Shown: positions 1 to 9,998 of the stretch, piece after piece
How positions within the stretch are numbered: the stretch's first letter is position 1
How the letters are laid out: the number at the start of each line of letters is the position of its first letter
From: Apiosordaria backusii
Lineage: Eukaryota; Ascomycota; Sordariomycetes; Sordariales; Lasiosphaeriaceae
Assembly (NCBI GenBank): GCA_030549205.1
Contig: JAUKTV010000010.1
Span: forward strand, 1,426,001 to 1,490,000
Direction: 5' to 3'
DNA length: 64,000 bases
Notes under the pieces: generated by a model
Seen by the model: only the letters and a program-made list of their open reading frames with translations
Database searches by the model: none
What the model was told of the DNA's origin: nothing
Translations under genes and position numbers: made by a program

Positions 1-639
1 TTCATCCAACCTCAATTCATCATCCTCTTCCCACAGTCCAGGTCCCTGCCACTGTGTCTTAGCGTCTATACCCCTCTTTCGCGCCTTCCTCAAGGGACGT
101 CTGGCAAGGAAATAATTTATCGTTGAGGCACAGCTGTACACAAAAGATTTCGCGTGCCGTGTTCTACTGAGGGGAACTTCACCGACATACTCACATCAAC
201 GCCGTGATTCCACTGGAACAACAACACGCGACAGACAGCATTCATCTGTCTTCCTGATGCTCGATTGCCACGTCTGGAGCAGCTTGACAAGAGACCATTC
301 CCAACGCTAGTGTAGCACCCTGTCTGCCCCACCACTGGCCAGTGATCCCGAGTCCACTCCCGTTTCCTCTCGCACGGTAACCTCCCCCCCAGCACAGAGT
401 GCCACCGCTCAGCCGACCCTTGTCCCGAGAAAAAGCAAAGCTCCCTTCATTCTGCGGCCCCTTTTTGCGAAAACACCATCCGGGACCTTACTCTCGACTG
501 TCTCTCCAAGCAGTTGATCTGCCCAGAGCCGACAGCTACCAAGCCAGCGAACCGCCCTGCCGAATTGGGCGCGCCCCCTATCCTCGAACCACATACCCGA
601 ACCCTGCCATCACAACAAGTTCACAACATACACGCCACG
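1..639. promoter_or_regulatory. Upstream region and likely 5' leader of cot-1
   Basis: This stretch holds no convincing protein gene. The reading frame of cot-1 is open upstream of its start, but only through a TTG at 514, so the first in-frame ATG is at 640. An ATG at 257 opens an 18-codon frame (counting the stop) that ends at 310; it would be an upstream ORF if the leader begins before it. The part just before the start is C-rich and lacks other ATGs, as is common in highly expressed fungal leaders. Confidence 0.5.
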
Positions 640-2775
640 ATGGATAACCAAGGGAACCGCCTCTACCTGAACTTCGGGAACAACAACAACAACAACAACA
701 ACAACAACGATCGCCTCGCCGCCTCCGATCGCTCCCAGTATCCCACCACTCCCTCGACCTTCCCTCAGCCCGTCTTCCCAACTGGTCCCTCTGGTCAGGC
801 ACCGAATCCCAGCGGCCTTCAACAGCCCCAGCAGGCCTACCAGCAAGGCGGTTATGCTTCCAACAACTACTTCAATCCTAACCAGTATGCCCCTCACTAC
901 CCTTCACATCTTTCTGCCCAGGTTCAGAACTACAACTCTCCCAGACCAGGTTATGGACAGGCTCGATCAACCACTCCCGGCGCTAGTAATGATCCCAACA
1001 CTGGACTGGCCCACCAATTCTCCCATCAGAACCTCGGCGGTGCCGGCAGACCCCAAAACTACAATGCCCGTGGCCCTTCACCAGGACAGCGCCCTCGGAC
1101 GGCTAACAGCCAGGGCCAGCAGCCCGGCTATGGCAGCTACCTCAATGCGCCCCCGATGCCTTCGCAGAACTCCCAGCTCGAGTTTGCCCCTGCCCCCGAG
1201 CGGAACCCGGACAAGTACGGCCCCAACGCCAACAACAACCAGAAGAAGTGCTCCCAATTGGCCTCGGACTTCTTCAAGGACAGTGTCAAGCGCGCTCGTG
1301 AGCGGAACCAAAGGTAGGCATTGCGTTGGAAGGTATATGGAAAGTGCAGCTAACCATGTTGTCTATACAGACAAAGCGAGATGGAACAAAAGCTGAACGA
1401 GACCACCGATCCCCGTCGTCGCGAGTCTATCTGGGCGACTGGAGGTAGAAAGGAGGGCCAGTACCTCCGCTTCCTCAGAACCAAGGACAAGCCCGAGAAC
1501 TACAACACGATCAAGATCATCGGCAAGGGTGCTTTCGGTGAGGTGAAGCTGGTCCAGAAGAAGTCAGACGGCAAGGTCTATGCTATGAAGAGCTTGATCA
1601 AGACGGAAATGTTCAAGAAGGACCAGCTTGCACACGTCCGTGCTGAGCGTGATATTCTTGCTGAATCCGACAGTCCCTGGGTCGTGAAGCTCTACACAAC
1701 CTTCCAAGACGCCAACTTCCTCTACATGCTCATGGAGTTCTTGCCTGGCGGCGATCTCATGACCATGTTGATCAAGTACGAAATCTTTTCGGAGGATATC
1801 ACACGATTCTACATTGCCGAGATTGTGTTGGCTATTGAAGCTGTTCATAAGTTGGGCTTCATTCACAGGTATGTGACTTGGGAAAAATAAAGCTTTATAA
1901 AAGTGATTTTGTTGTGCTGACAACCATGCAGAGATATCAAGCCCGACAACATTCTTCTGGACCGGGGTGGCCACGTGAAGCTGACTGATTTCGGTCTCTC
2001 AACTGGCTTCCACAAGCTCCATGACAACAACTACTATGCGCAGCTTCTGACGGGCAAGTCCAACAAGCCTCGCGACAACAGAAACTCGATTGCCATTGAC
2101 CAGATTAACTTGACGGTCAGCAACCGCTCCCAGATCAATGACTGGAGGCGGTCGAGAAGACTGATGGCGTATTCTACTGTTGGCACACCCGATTACATTG
2201 CTCCTGAAATCTTCACAGGCAATGGTTACTCATTTGACTGCGATTGGTGGTCTCTGGGCACCATTATGTTCGAGTGCTTGGTTGGGTGGCCTCCTTTCTG
2301 CGCTGAGGACAGCCACGACACCTACCGCAAGATTGTAAACTGGAGACAGTCTTTGTACTTCCCTGACGACATCCAGCTCAAGCCTGATGCTGAGAACCTG
2401 ATCAGAAGGTATGGTTTAGAGTCTTGTTATACCAACGGTTTATGCTGACTTTTTTTGTACAGTTTGATCTGCAACACCGAGAACCGCCTGGGCCGTGGTG
2501 GTTCTGACGAGATCAAGCGCCACCCCTTCTTCTACGGTGTCGAGTTTGAGAGCTTGCGCAGAATCCGGGCGCCCTTCGAGCCTCGTCTCACCTCCAACAT
2601 CGATACCACCTACTTCCCCACGGACGAGATTGACCAGACCGATAACGCCACTCTGATCAAGGCTGCCCAGGCCGCTAGAGGCGCCGCTGCCAGCCAACAG
2701 CAGGAGGAAAGCCCAGAGATGAGCCTGCCATTCATTGGATACACGTTCAAGCGGTTCGATAACAACTTCCGGTGA
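640..2775 (+). CDS. cot-1: COT-1 serine/threonine kinase (NDR/LATS family)
   Basis: NDR-family AGC kinase that controls hyphal tip growth and branching with a MOB partner. Exons are 640-1313, 1371-1868, 1932-2408 and 2463-2775, giving 653 residues. The N-terminal ~220 residues are Asn/Gln/Pro-rich and include ten Asn in a row. The segment just before the kinase (RARERNQRQSEMEQKL) matches the NDR N-terminal regulatory helix that binds MOB. The kinase starts near residue 268 (IGKGAFGEV), with HRDIKPDN near 390 spanning the exon 2/3 junction, DFG, the long NDR insert before the activation site, and GTPDYIAPE near 474. The C-terminus carries the hydrophobic motif FIGYTFKRF, whose Thr is the usual regulatory phosphosite. 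Start chosen as the first in-frame ATG. The four splice junctions restore conserved residues, so the call is firm. Confidence 0.97.
679..708 (+). repeat. (AAC)10 microsatellite coding poly-Asn in cot-1
   Basis: Ten perfect AAC codons in a row near the cot-1 N-terminus. No synonymous AAT interrupts them, so this is a true DNA microsatellite likely to vary in length between strains. Confidence 0.9.
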
Positions 2776-3567
2776 TTAGGAAAGTAGTCCAAGTGTTTGT
2801 GTTGAGGGGTGTATTCTGAGGGCCATAATTCTTGCTGGAAGAGAAAAGAGAGAGAGTCGACTTAGTTGCTGGTGCAAATCTACAATCAGTTAACCCATGG
2901 GGAAAGAGGAGGTTGGGTTGCCTTGCTTTTTGTGAACAACAACATTTACTTGCTTTGGGCTCACTAAAAAAAAGAGGAAGAGACTTGTTGGCTCGATATA
3001 AGCTCTGAACCAAATGTCTGTTTATTGTCGTGTACATAGTTGCATATCCACACAAGCCGGGAGCTTCAAGAAGGGGATTATTAGCATGGCAGGTGGCTGT
3101 TGATGGAGTCATCTCTAGCGGTAGATGCCTGTAGCTGAACAATTCATTACATTTGCAATCAAATATCCAAGTCTCATCATGATGGCACACAAAAGGATCC
3201 ACCAACACATGTCCATTACCGTCCATCAATAAATTCCAATTTAACATTCTCATAACCATTACAAAGGGTATCTATCGTCAACTGTAGTGTGTTCCCGGGA
3301 CACGTCTGGGAGATCCCGCTGATGATGTGTTAGCCCAGATGAAAGACAAAATCCGTGTTCTTCTCGAGGCCTTACAGCTTGTTCAGTTGTGAGCGAGCGT
3401 GCTGCTTGCCTTGCTCATCTTCTCCCATCTTGTTGGGGCTGCCGCTCCCTTGTCTGTGTGGCGTTCAAGGCGAGATCATCCCTCAGTGCTGTCCAGGTTG
3501 TCTCTTTTTTTTTCACCATGACAAGCCATATTTTGGATCCATATCATCCGAACCCAGGTGTTTTTCT
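2776..3567. other. Intergenic, convergent 3' ends
   Basis: Lies between the 3' ends of cot-1 (+) and SF3a2 (-), so it should hold both 3' UTRs. No supported gene seen. Confidence 0.5.
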
Positions 3568-4314
3568 CTACCGCCTCCCCGTCAACCCCGGCGCGGCATT
3601 AAACCTCTCCTCCCGCTCCGTCATGAACATGATCTGCACCCAATACTCCTTGCTATCCGGATCCCAAAACTCAAACTGCCTCCCACCCTCCCTCTTGTCC
3701 AGCTCCCTGGCCGGGATCTTGAACCCGCACGTCTCGTACGGCTCGGCCGCGACCAACAAATACTGAAAATTCCTATCCGGCTCCTCCACCCTCTGCGTAA
3801 ACGCGCTCATGACCTGCCACTTGGGCGTAACACCCACCCCAATATCCGGGTACTGCAGCTGAAAAAGCAACCCCTGCTGTCTCGTGATCGGATCCCTCAC
3901 TTTGGCGATTTTGTACCCCGGCCTCCCGATTTTCACCACATTCTTCCTCGGCCCTCCCGCGCCGAGTCCCAACGCCGCAAAACCAGCGCCGACGACGCCG
4001 ACGGGGAGGCCGGTGGTGGGGTCGATTTCGCCTTTGCCCTCTTTTTGCTCGCGGGCGGCGCGGCGGGCGAGGTTGGTCTGGTGTTTTTTGCCTTGGGTGT
4101 GGGCGAGGTAGGAGCCGTCGTTTTGGTGGACGGTGAGGCAGAGGCGGCACTCGAAGGAGCCGAGGTGGTTCTTGAAGATGTAGGGGTCCTTGTCGAGGTC
4201 GATTTGCTCGAGGGCGAGTTTGCGGAGGCGCTCGCGGCGGTCGGCGTTGGTTGCGGAGTGGGAGGCTACGCCGCCGCCGCCGAATTTGGAGCCGGCGCGG
4301 TTTTGGTAGTCCAT
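3568..4314 (-). CDS. SF3A2: Splicing factor 3a subunit 2 (SF3a66/PRP11/Sap62)
   Basis: Component of the SF3a complex of the U2 snRNP, needed for prespliceosome assembly in the nucleus. Intronless, 248 residues, ATG at 4314 and TAG at 3568. The N-terminus MDYQNRAGSKFGGGGVA is the family hallmark. A matrin-type C2H2 zinc finger lies near residues 55-85 (FECRLCLTVHQ, then GKKHQTNLARR). The region after it (GRPGYKIAKVRDP, LLFQLQYPDI, WEVMSAF-like WQVMSAFTQRVE, and WVQIMFM) follows the conserved PRP11 core. Length is close to the fungal norm. Convergent with cot-1. Confidence 0.96.
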   Translation of the reverse strand: MDYQNRAGSKFGGGGVASHSATNADRRERLRKLALEQIDLDKDPYIFKNHLGSFECRLCLTVHQNDGSYLAHTQGKKHQTNLARRAAREQKEGKGEIDPTTGLPVGVVGAGFAALGLGAGGPRKNVVKIGRPGYKIAKVRDPITRQQGLLFQLQYPDIGVGVTPKWQVMSAFTQRVEEPDRNFQYLLVAAEPYETCGFKIPARELDKREGGRQFEFWDPDSKEYWVQIMFMTEREERFNAAPGLTGRR

Positions 4315-4847
4315 TTCTCTTTTTTGGCTTGGTTCGGGATTTGGGAGGTGGATTGGTTGGGTGGGTGTGAAGGAGGAATTTGGGTGGTGTGGTGGGATGG
4401 GGGTTGTTTGGGGGTGGGTGATGTTGATGGTGGAATTGATGATCTTGAATTTGGAAGGCTGAGAGGCGAGGCGACAAGGTTCTGGAAAAGGACGTGTCGC
4501 GGCGCGGTTGGGGTGGTGGGCAGCTGGCGGCGGCTGGCAGGGAAGCTGGCAGCGTCGTCCACTTAAACGTGCTGGCTCCTTCTTCTTTGGTTAACCATCC
4601 CACCCATCTTCAACATGTGCGTCCTTCTAAGGAAAAAATAAGTTCAATTTCAATTCGAAATGCTATGCGAACGGATTCGTATTATACCTTCCAAAAGTCG
4701 TTACTTCATATCCCATAAACCCTCGTCTCATATCCCGTCCTCATTCGTCATCATTCCTCGTCCTCATTCCCTTCCCATCCATCATAAATCATCACTAGTA
4801 ACCCCAACCCTTCCACTTTCTTCTTCCAATCTTCAGCCACCCCGACT
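4315..4847. other. Intergenic, upstream of SF3a2
   Basis: Promoter side of SF3a2 on the minus strand and 3' flank of the next minus-strand gene. Purine/pyrimidine-skewed, with short frames only and no supported gene. Confidence 0.45.
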
Positions 4848-5708
4848 CTAAGCCAACCCCCCAACCACCACTACCACCGCAAAAGCAACCCCCGCCAACC
4901 CCATCGATACTCCCACTCTACCCCCCGAGTTATACCTAGAAGGCAACCCCTGCCCCCAAGAATTATCACCACCACCCTGAGGCTGCGGCTGCGGCTGCGT
5001 AGGTTGAGGATCGCGATAATCAACAGCCACAGCCTTTAGCTCAGGAGCCAACCCCCCAGGAGCACATTGTGTTCCTTTGGCAGTAGGCATCACCGCAGAC
5101 CAGATCCCCGAGCCGCACCGCTGCCAGGAGGTGAGCATGCAGTTCCATTGACCTTCTAGGCTGGGCGGGCAGGGGGTGCTGGGGGTGTAGGCTCCTGCTG
5201 GGAGGGGGGCGGGGGATTCAGGCACAGGAGAGCGGATCTGAATTTCGGGTTCGTGATGCTCGCTAGGGTGTTGCTGTTCCTGAAGATGATACTGGGGATT
5301 GTGCTCTGCTTCTACTTTGGGCTCGCGGTGGGGTTGAGGGACTGAGGGGTGGTAGGTAGGTTGCTCGGGCTGGCGGTGTTCTCCCTCTTCAGACTCGTGA
5401 TGGGGCTGAGGAATTACTGGGTGATTGGCGGAGTGAGAGGGGGCAATGTGAGGGAGCTCAGCAGGGTGATGTTCTTCGGGGGTGATAAGAGGGGAGGCAG
5501 CTCCCAAGGTGACGAGGCAGAGCAGGGTTGTGATCATGATGAAAGCGGGGAGTTTTCCTGGCGTGGATCCGATTTTCATTGTCTTGAAAGAGAAGGGGTT
5601 CCGGAAGACAGATGACCGGAAGGTGTTCTTGATCTCCGGACCGGGCCCGGATTGTGGGGCACTCGGCTCCGGATGGGTCTTCTCCTGGACGTTGTCGGGG
5701 GAGGTCAT
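4848..5708 (-). CDS. Secreted His/Pro/Glu-rich protein with CBM19-like Cys module, probable GPI anchor
   Basis: Single open frame of 286 codons from ATG 5708 to TAG 4848. A second in-frame ATG at 5579 (residue 44) starts a typical signal peptide (hydrophobic IMITTLLCLVTLGAASP), so the mature start may be there and the first 43 residues could be leader sequence. After the signal comes a long low-complexity stretch rich in His, Pro and Glu with repeated PQPH and HHE. Near residues 180-220 is a compact module with GQWNC, SWQRCGSGIW and GTQCAPGG, which resembles the Cys/Trp pattern of family 19 carbohydrate-binding modules of fungal chitinases (resemblance judged by eye). The C-terminus is Gly-rich and ends in a hydrophobic tail, as in GPI-anchored wall proteins. 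The exact function is unknown. Confidence 0.75.
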   Translation of the reverse strand: MTSPDNVQEKTHPEPSAPQSGPGPEIKNTFRSSVFRNPFSFKTMKIGSTPGKLPAFIMITTLLCLVTLGAASPLITPEEHHPAELPHIAPSHSANHPVIPQPHHESEEGEHRQPEQPTYHPSVPQPHREPKVEAEHNPQYHLQEQQHPSEHHEPEIQIRSPVPESPAPLPAGAYTPSTPCPPSLEGQWNCMLTSWQRCGSGIWSAVMPTAKGTQCAPGGLAPELKAVAVDYRDPQPTQPQPQPQGGGDNSWGQGLPSRYNSGGRVGVSMGLAGVAFAVVVVVGGLA

Positions 5709-6323
5709 TTCGCAATTCTGTGTGTAGGACTGATTGAGTGAGTGGCTGAAAGGGATTGCTTCAAAAGGCGGTCACAGTGGAAATGTGAGTATGTATGCGT
5801 GATTGACTGATTATGTGTGTGCTGATGCAGAAATGTGATGGAGCGAGGGATGAATTCCCGTTTATATCACCATGCCACGAATATGGGTTCGCGAAGGCTG
5901 GCACGTAGTCGCACATGTCTTACCTCCCACCCGAGCTGAGACGAAGAAACGCGTTGCGCGCCTTCAAGATCACGATGGACTTCATCCTGCCATTTTCTTT
6001 TGGTGGGATCGTGAGGTGCAACACTGTTGGAGCTGTATTTCGTCAGGCTAGTGGCCGTCATTTGATGGCCGTCAACTGACCATTCAATGGCCCAAGAGTA
6101 CTAAGTGTGCGGGTGCTCGGACTGATCTGCCAGCCATTTCTAGTCCAAAAAGGTCAGTCGAGGTCTCGTCGGGGGTTCGTTGACGCTTATTCACAGGCAG
6201 TTGCCATATGGCCTGGCCTTCCTGCCACCTCTCGTGCATTATGAAGGTCAGGATGAAAGTCATCAGAAAAGTTGTGCAGACAACCGTGAGAAAAGCACCA
6301 TTGTTCTGACACTAGACTCGAGC
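5709..6323. other. Intergenic
   Basis: Upstream of the secreted protein gene and 3' flank of the Zn2Cys6 gene. No supported gene or repeat seen. Confidence 0.4.
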
Positions 6324-8357
6324 TCATTCGTGCCCGACGCCAGCAAAGTCACAGTCGGTCAATCCTCGGAGAAGATGGTCGAAAAACGCTGTATCGACGC
6401 CCTGCAAATCCCAATTCTCGATGAAACTTGGCTCAAGATGCTGTTCGTCCTTGTGGGCGGCGCATGCTGGGCCTCCGGATAAGTCGCCGCCCCGTTGAAC
6501 CATGATCCTCCCCAGGTACGGAATATAGATCTTTAGGAATGTATCACCTTCAATCATCTCTCCGCTGCACTCCAGCTCCCCAGCCTCTTCATCTTTCTCT
6601 GTTGAGTTCGAGCGATAGCTGCACATGCCCCCGGCAGCAGCTTCGTCCTCAACGACAAGTAGATGGCACAGTACAGTTGCTATTCTCTGTGAAACAGTAT
6701 CGTCGCCGTTGACAGCCATGTACTCCATGGCTTCCTGTGTTGCCTCGAGTATACCCCGATCGCTTTGTCGTTGATGCGCGAGGAAGTCGAATATATCATT
6801 TCCCAGTCCACCCTGGGTCTTCCGTCTATGGGTATCAAGATGCGCAATACACATCGCTGTGCTGGCAATGAACGCCAGAAAGTCGATGCCATGACAGTAA
6901 GACCTGATAGGATTGCCTTTGCGAAAGGCTATGAAGCGAGTGAGCACCTCTCGGCTGGCGTTGACAGCGGTGATTTTGCGATAACTACAGCTCAAGTCGG
7001 AAGAGGGTCTAAGCAGATAAGGAAGATGGAGTTGTGCCACAAGGTGGTAGTGGACTGCCTGGCTCATGAGACGAAGTGTTTTCTCAGGAGCCTCCAAATC
7101 GTCTTCCCCAGCGCGAGTTGCGAAGTCAGGGGTGAGCCACCACCGAGAAGGCATGCACGCTGATGCTCTTTGAAGTAAACCATCTATCTCTTGTGGTGAG
7201 GAGAGATCGTTCAGGTCATTTCGCTGCAAGATGTGCCCAGCAGCGACGCAATGCAGTCTTCTTAACCGTTCGGCCGGCGCGCATGCTTCCAATGTTTTTG
7301 ATGTAGCAAAGGAATTTTCGGGGGAACCGTGCGGAAGCCCGAGCATAAGAGAGAGATAGCGATCGGACTGCACGATTCGGGACCAGAGGTATTCGGGGTC
7401 GACACTTGTTTGTGTGTTGAGGTAGGATCTGACCGGGGCGCCTCGATGAAGTCCCATCAGCTGTGCCATTGTCATGGCTCTGCGAGTGGCAACCCATGAC
7501 CGCCGCAGGTTGCCGGCCCTGTCGTGATACATGCTTTCCATCATGATACACTCGATGCCTTCGGCTGAGTCTGTGAGTTGATCGCTGCTTGTCACTAGGC
7601 TAACGGCTCTTTCCACAGCTCGAGACAGCAAATCCTGGTGATCAGTGGTGAGTCCCTCGAGCGGTTTCGCAGAAGAAGTCGGACTGTCTTGAAGGAGCAG
7701 GCCCAGGAGCAGGAGTTTGCGAGCTATGAGAACTGGGTGCATCCCGGATGGCGGCCGCTGCAGCACATCTCGCAATGACAGCTCGTCTGGGACCCCAGGG
7801 TTGGCAGACAAGAGACCACCAACCTTGAAGAGGAGCTCCCTGAGAGAGCTCTGAAGGGGGAGGTCTAGGATCAAATTCAAGTCCCCTTGGCTCGGCCATG
7901 CCTGCAGAAGCCCAGAAGCAATCTTTCCGTGGTGTGCTGTGCTCTGGTCGATCCCAGCTGGACTTGGACTGTGGTGCCTGGGTCTACGATCATTGGAAGA
8001 CCGAGGCTGCCATGGTGATGTTTCCTCAACGTCGTCCGGAATATTGTTGGCCGAGTCGATCTTCCTGGCCAAGGTTTCAACCAGTTCTTCCACTCGACCA
8101 AGCCTATCCTCCACGTCCCCAGTGTTGATGTGCCTGTTGCTCTGCGGTGCGGTCACATCAGGAAACTCTTGGCTGATGCATGTCGACCTTCGTCGCTCAC
8201 ACTCGTCACACACCGTATCTGTTGCTGCTGAATATATGCATCGGACCTTCCTTCGCTTACACTCCCAGCAGCTCTTCGTGCCTTTCCGAACCCTCAGCTT
8301 CTTCTTGGGGGGCTCGATATCGTCAGCGGGCGGCGATTCGAAGGTTGAGTGTGCCAT
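6324..8357 (-). CDS. Zn2Cys6 transcription factor with fungal TF middle homology region
   Basis: Nuclear DNA-binding regulator of 677 residues, apparently intronless, ATG at 8357 (the open frame extends to a GTG at 8369 but the ATG is the natural start). A binuclear zinc cluster lies near residues 29-62: basic KKKLRVRKGTKS, then CWECKRRKVRC, then CDECERRRSTC, which supplies the six Cys. A heptad-like linker follows (VEDRLGRVEELVETLARKI). The middle region (HDRAGNLRRSWVATRRAMTM, LWSRIVQSDRYLSLMLGLPH) is the fungal-specific TF domain. The next gene on the same strand is an NmrA-like reductase, and both upstream regions carry TTCGGCCGAA, a CGG/CCG palindrome of the kind Zn2Cys6 dimers bind. A local regulator with autoregulation is therefore a reasonable inference. 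Target pathway unknown. Confidence 0.93.
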   Translation of the reverse strand: MAHSTFESPPADDIEPPKKKLRVRKGTKSCWECKRRKVRCIYSAATDTVCDECERRRSTCISQEFPDVTAPQSNRHINTGDVEDRLGRVEELVETLARKIDSANNIPDDVEETSPWQPRSSNDRRPRHHSPSPAGIDQSTAHHGKIASGLLQAWPSQGDLNLILDLPLQSSLRELLFKVGGLLSANPGVPDELSLRDVLQRPPSGMHPVLIARKLLLLGLLLQDSPTSSAKPLEGLTTDHQDLLSRAVERAVSLVTSSDQLTDSAEGIECIMMESMYHDRAGNLRRSWVATRRAMTMAQLMGLHRGAPVRSYLNTQTSVDPEYLWSRIVQSDRYLSLMLGLPHGSPENSFATSKTLEACAPAERLRRLHCVAAGHILQRNDLNDLSSPQEIDGLLQRASACMPSRWWLTPDFATRAGEDDLEAPEKTLRLMSQAVHYHLVAQLHLPYLLRPSSDLSCSYRKITAVNASREVLTRFIAFRKGNPIRSYCHGIDFLAFIASTAMCIAHLDTHRRKTQGGLGNDIFDFLAHQRQSDRGILEATQEAMEYMAVNGDDTVSQRIATVLCHLLVVEDEAAAGGMCSYRSNSTEKDEEAGELECSGEMIEGDTFLKIYIPYLGRIMVQRGGDLSGGPACAAHKDEQHLEPSFIENWDLQGVDTAFFDHLLRGLTDCDFAGVGHE

Positions 8358-8509
8358 GTTCAATATCACTTGTGCAAAAGCCGGCAGCCGTCAAGTAATA
8401 AAGCAAGAAGAACTAAGCGTAAATCGAAATTTGAACATAGAACCATGAAGTTGTCGTTACAGTGGTGGAGGAAGTCGACCCCTGAAGCTCATTCGCCCGA
8501 GCTCCTCAG

Positions 8510-8521
8510 TTTCGGCCGAAA
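8510..8521. promoter_or_regulatory. Palindrome TTTCGGCCGAAA upstream of the Zn2Cys6 gene
   Basis: A perfect 12-bp palindrome containing inverted CGG half-sites, about 155 bp upstream of the Zn2Cys6 start at 8357. Its 10-bp core is repeated exactly in the promoter of the neighbouring reductase gene. Further CGG and CCG triplets follow within 20 bp. Binding by the adjacent regulator is inferred, not shown. Confidence 0.5.
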
Positions 8522-8616
8522 CTCGGCGGAGCACACCGAAGCGCTTGCTGTCAAGTAAAAGAAAACACAACGCACTAACAACAAAACAATGCCTTCTTTC
8601 CTAGACTCAAATACAT

Positions 8617-9813
8617 CTATGGTTTGCCCTCCCAAGCCTCAGTCAAGAACTCCTCCGCCCCAGTAAACATGTAATCCGGAAGCAACCGATTCCACTCATC
8701 CGAAACTCTCAGCACCCCGGCAGATATCCCCAGCAGCATTCCAGAAAGAAATTCTTTTGCCATAGTCTCGATTTCTACTGGTGAAAGAGACGGGTGATCA
8801 ATCTTAGGCAGCCAAGAACTCTTCACAGCTCCGGCTTTCAGGTCTTCGGCTTTGAGTCTCTCAACAGTAAAGGGGCCACCTGTTGCCGACAGCATCAGAA
8901 TTTGTCCTGCAAGGGAATAGGCGTGATAGATGAACATACCTCTAACCTTCTCCCCGAGCGCAATGATCTCACCAATCGTAAGCTCGTCACCCTTGATCCC
9001 CCCAACAACAGGCCACTCGCCTTCATACTCGACAGCCTTGGCAACGACGTTTGCAAGATCCTTTGCTGTAATTAAGGTGATTCGGGCATTCTCACTCCCT
9101 TCCAAAACAATGGCTCGACGAGCGTCAAAGTCGATCTGTGTTTGGAAGGGATGGACGTGCTTGGAGGTCTTGTAGGGGTAGCAGAGGTAGTCTGTGAACT
9201 GTCCCGGTTGGAAGAGGGTGTATTCGAGGACCTGTATCATAACGTTAGTAGCGAATCATGCATAATAAATACGTTGCGGAGCGTGAATGACCTTGCTATC
9301 CTTGTTCAACTCTGCAAGATACTCTCGAATCTCCGCCTTGCCGGCATACCACGGGAGGTGCTCAAAGCTGGATCTGTACCAAGTTGTCAGCAACCGACGA
9401 GATCGCTCGGGGGAGAAGGGCGGTACTGACGTAGCCCACTCACTAGGCGCAAAGCGTCTCACTTTGGCACGAACCGATGCACCAATGAGGTTCTTTTGGG
9501 CGGCGTTCCCAGGATCAGAGTGTGCCACGATGAAGGATAGGACGGTGTCAACCCCCTGGAGGATCTCGAACAGTCCATCTCGGTCGTCATAGTCTGTTGT
9601 TATCCATGTGACGTTTGGGATGATGTTGTTGGAAGCAAGCTCGGTGGTGGCCTTTCTTGTCAGGAGGAGGATCTCGTGTTTGCGAGTTGCGACAAGAGCG
9701 TCGGTGACCTCTTGGGCGACGTCTGTTGGGTGAAGTTAATGAGGGAAATTATGGGAGAGTGTTGGGTTGGGAGTCGTACTGCCGGATCCACCTGCGATAG
9801 CGATTTTGACCAT
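8617..9813 (-). CDS. NmrA-like / isoflavone-reductase-type NAD(P)-binding protein
   Basis: Five exons on the minus strand: 9813-9780, 9722-9431, 9373-9292, 9231-8940 and 8879-8617, giving 320 residues. The N-terminus MVKIAIAGGSGNVAQEV is a Rossmann nucleotide-binding loop. The middle has the family patterns VDTVLSFI, KVRRFAPSEW, WYAGKAEIREYL and EYTLFQPGQF, and the last junction restores GEKVRGGPFTVERLKAEDL. The family includes atypical short-chain dehydrogenases that act as reductases on aromatic substrates or as redox sensors. Which applies here is unknown. The last intron (8939-8880, 60 nt) has no stop and is a multiple of three, so a retained-intron isoform with 20 extra residues is possible. 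The gene follows the Zn2Cys6 regulator and shares its palindrome. Confidence 0.88.
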
Positions 9814-9916
9814 GGTTGTCTTGGTTGGAAAGATCTGTTTTATGTCATTGTGCCGAGTAGATAGCGGTGCGTGTTAGGTACTTATAGAGATTGCTGGTTC
9901 TGTTGTGGCCCGATGT

Positions 9917-9998
9917 TTCGGCCGAACAGTCGGGCGAGTTTGAATACCCTGAAAGGAAGATTACCGACACTCCACGATCGGAGGTTCCTTCGGTCGAA
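9917..9998. promoter_or_regulatory. Palindrome TTCGGCCGAA and near-copy TTCGGTCGAA upstream of the NmrA-like gene
   Basis: TTCGGCCGAA lies at 9917-9926, about 104 bp upstream of the start at 9813, and TTCGGTCGAA at 9989-9998. The first is identical to the core upstream of the Zn2Cys6 gene. Two sites spaced about 70 bp apart in one promoter fit dimer binding by a zinc-cluster regulator; this is inference. Confidence 0.5.

Noticed and set aside
3355..4566. 403-codon plus-strand frame
   Set aside because: Antisense shadow of the SF3a2 gene.
8617..9240. Treating the 207-codon frame alone as the reductase gene
   Set aside because: It lacks the nucleotide-binding N-terminus; upstream exons with correct phases supply it, and its first ATG lies in an intron.
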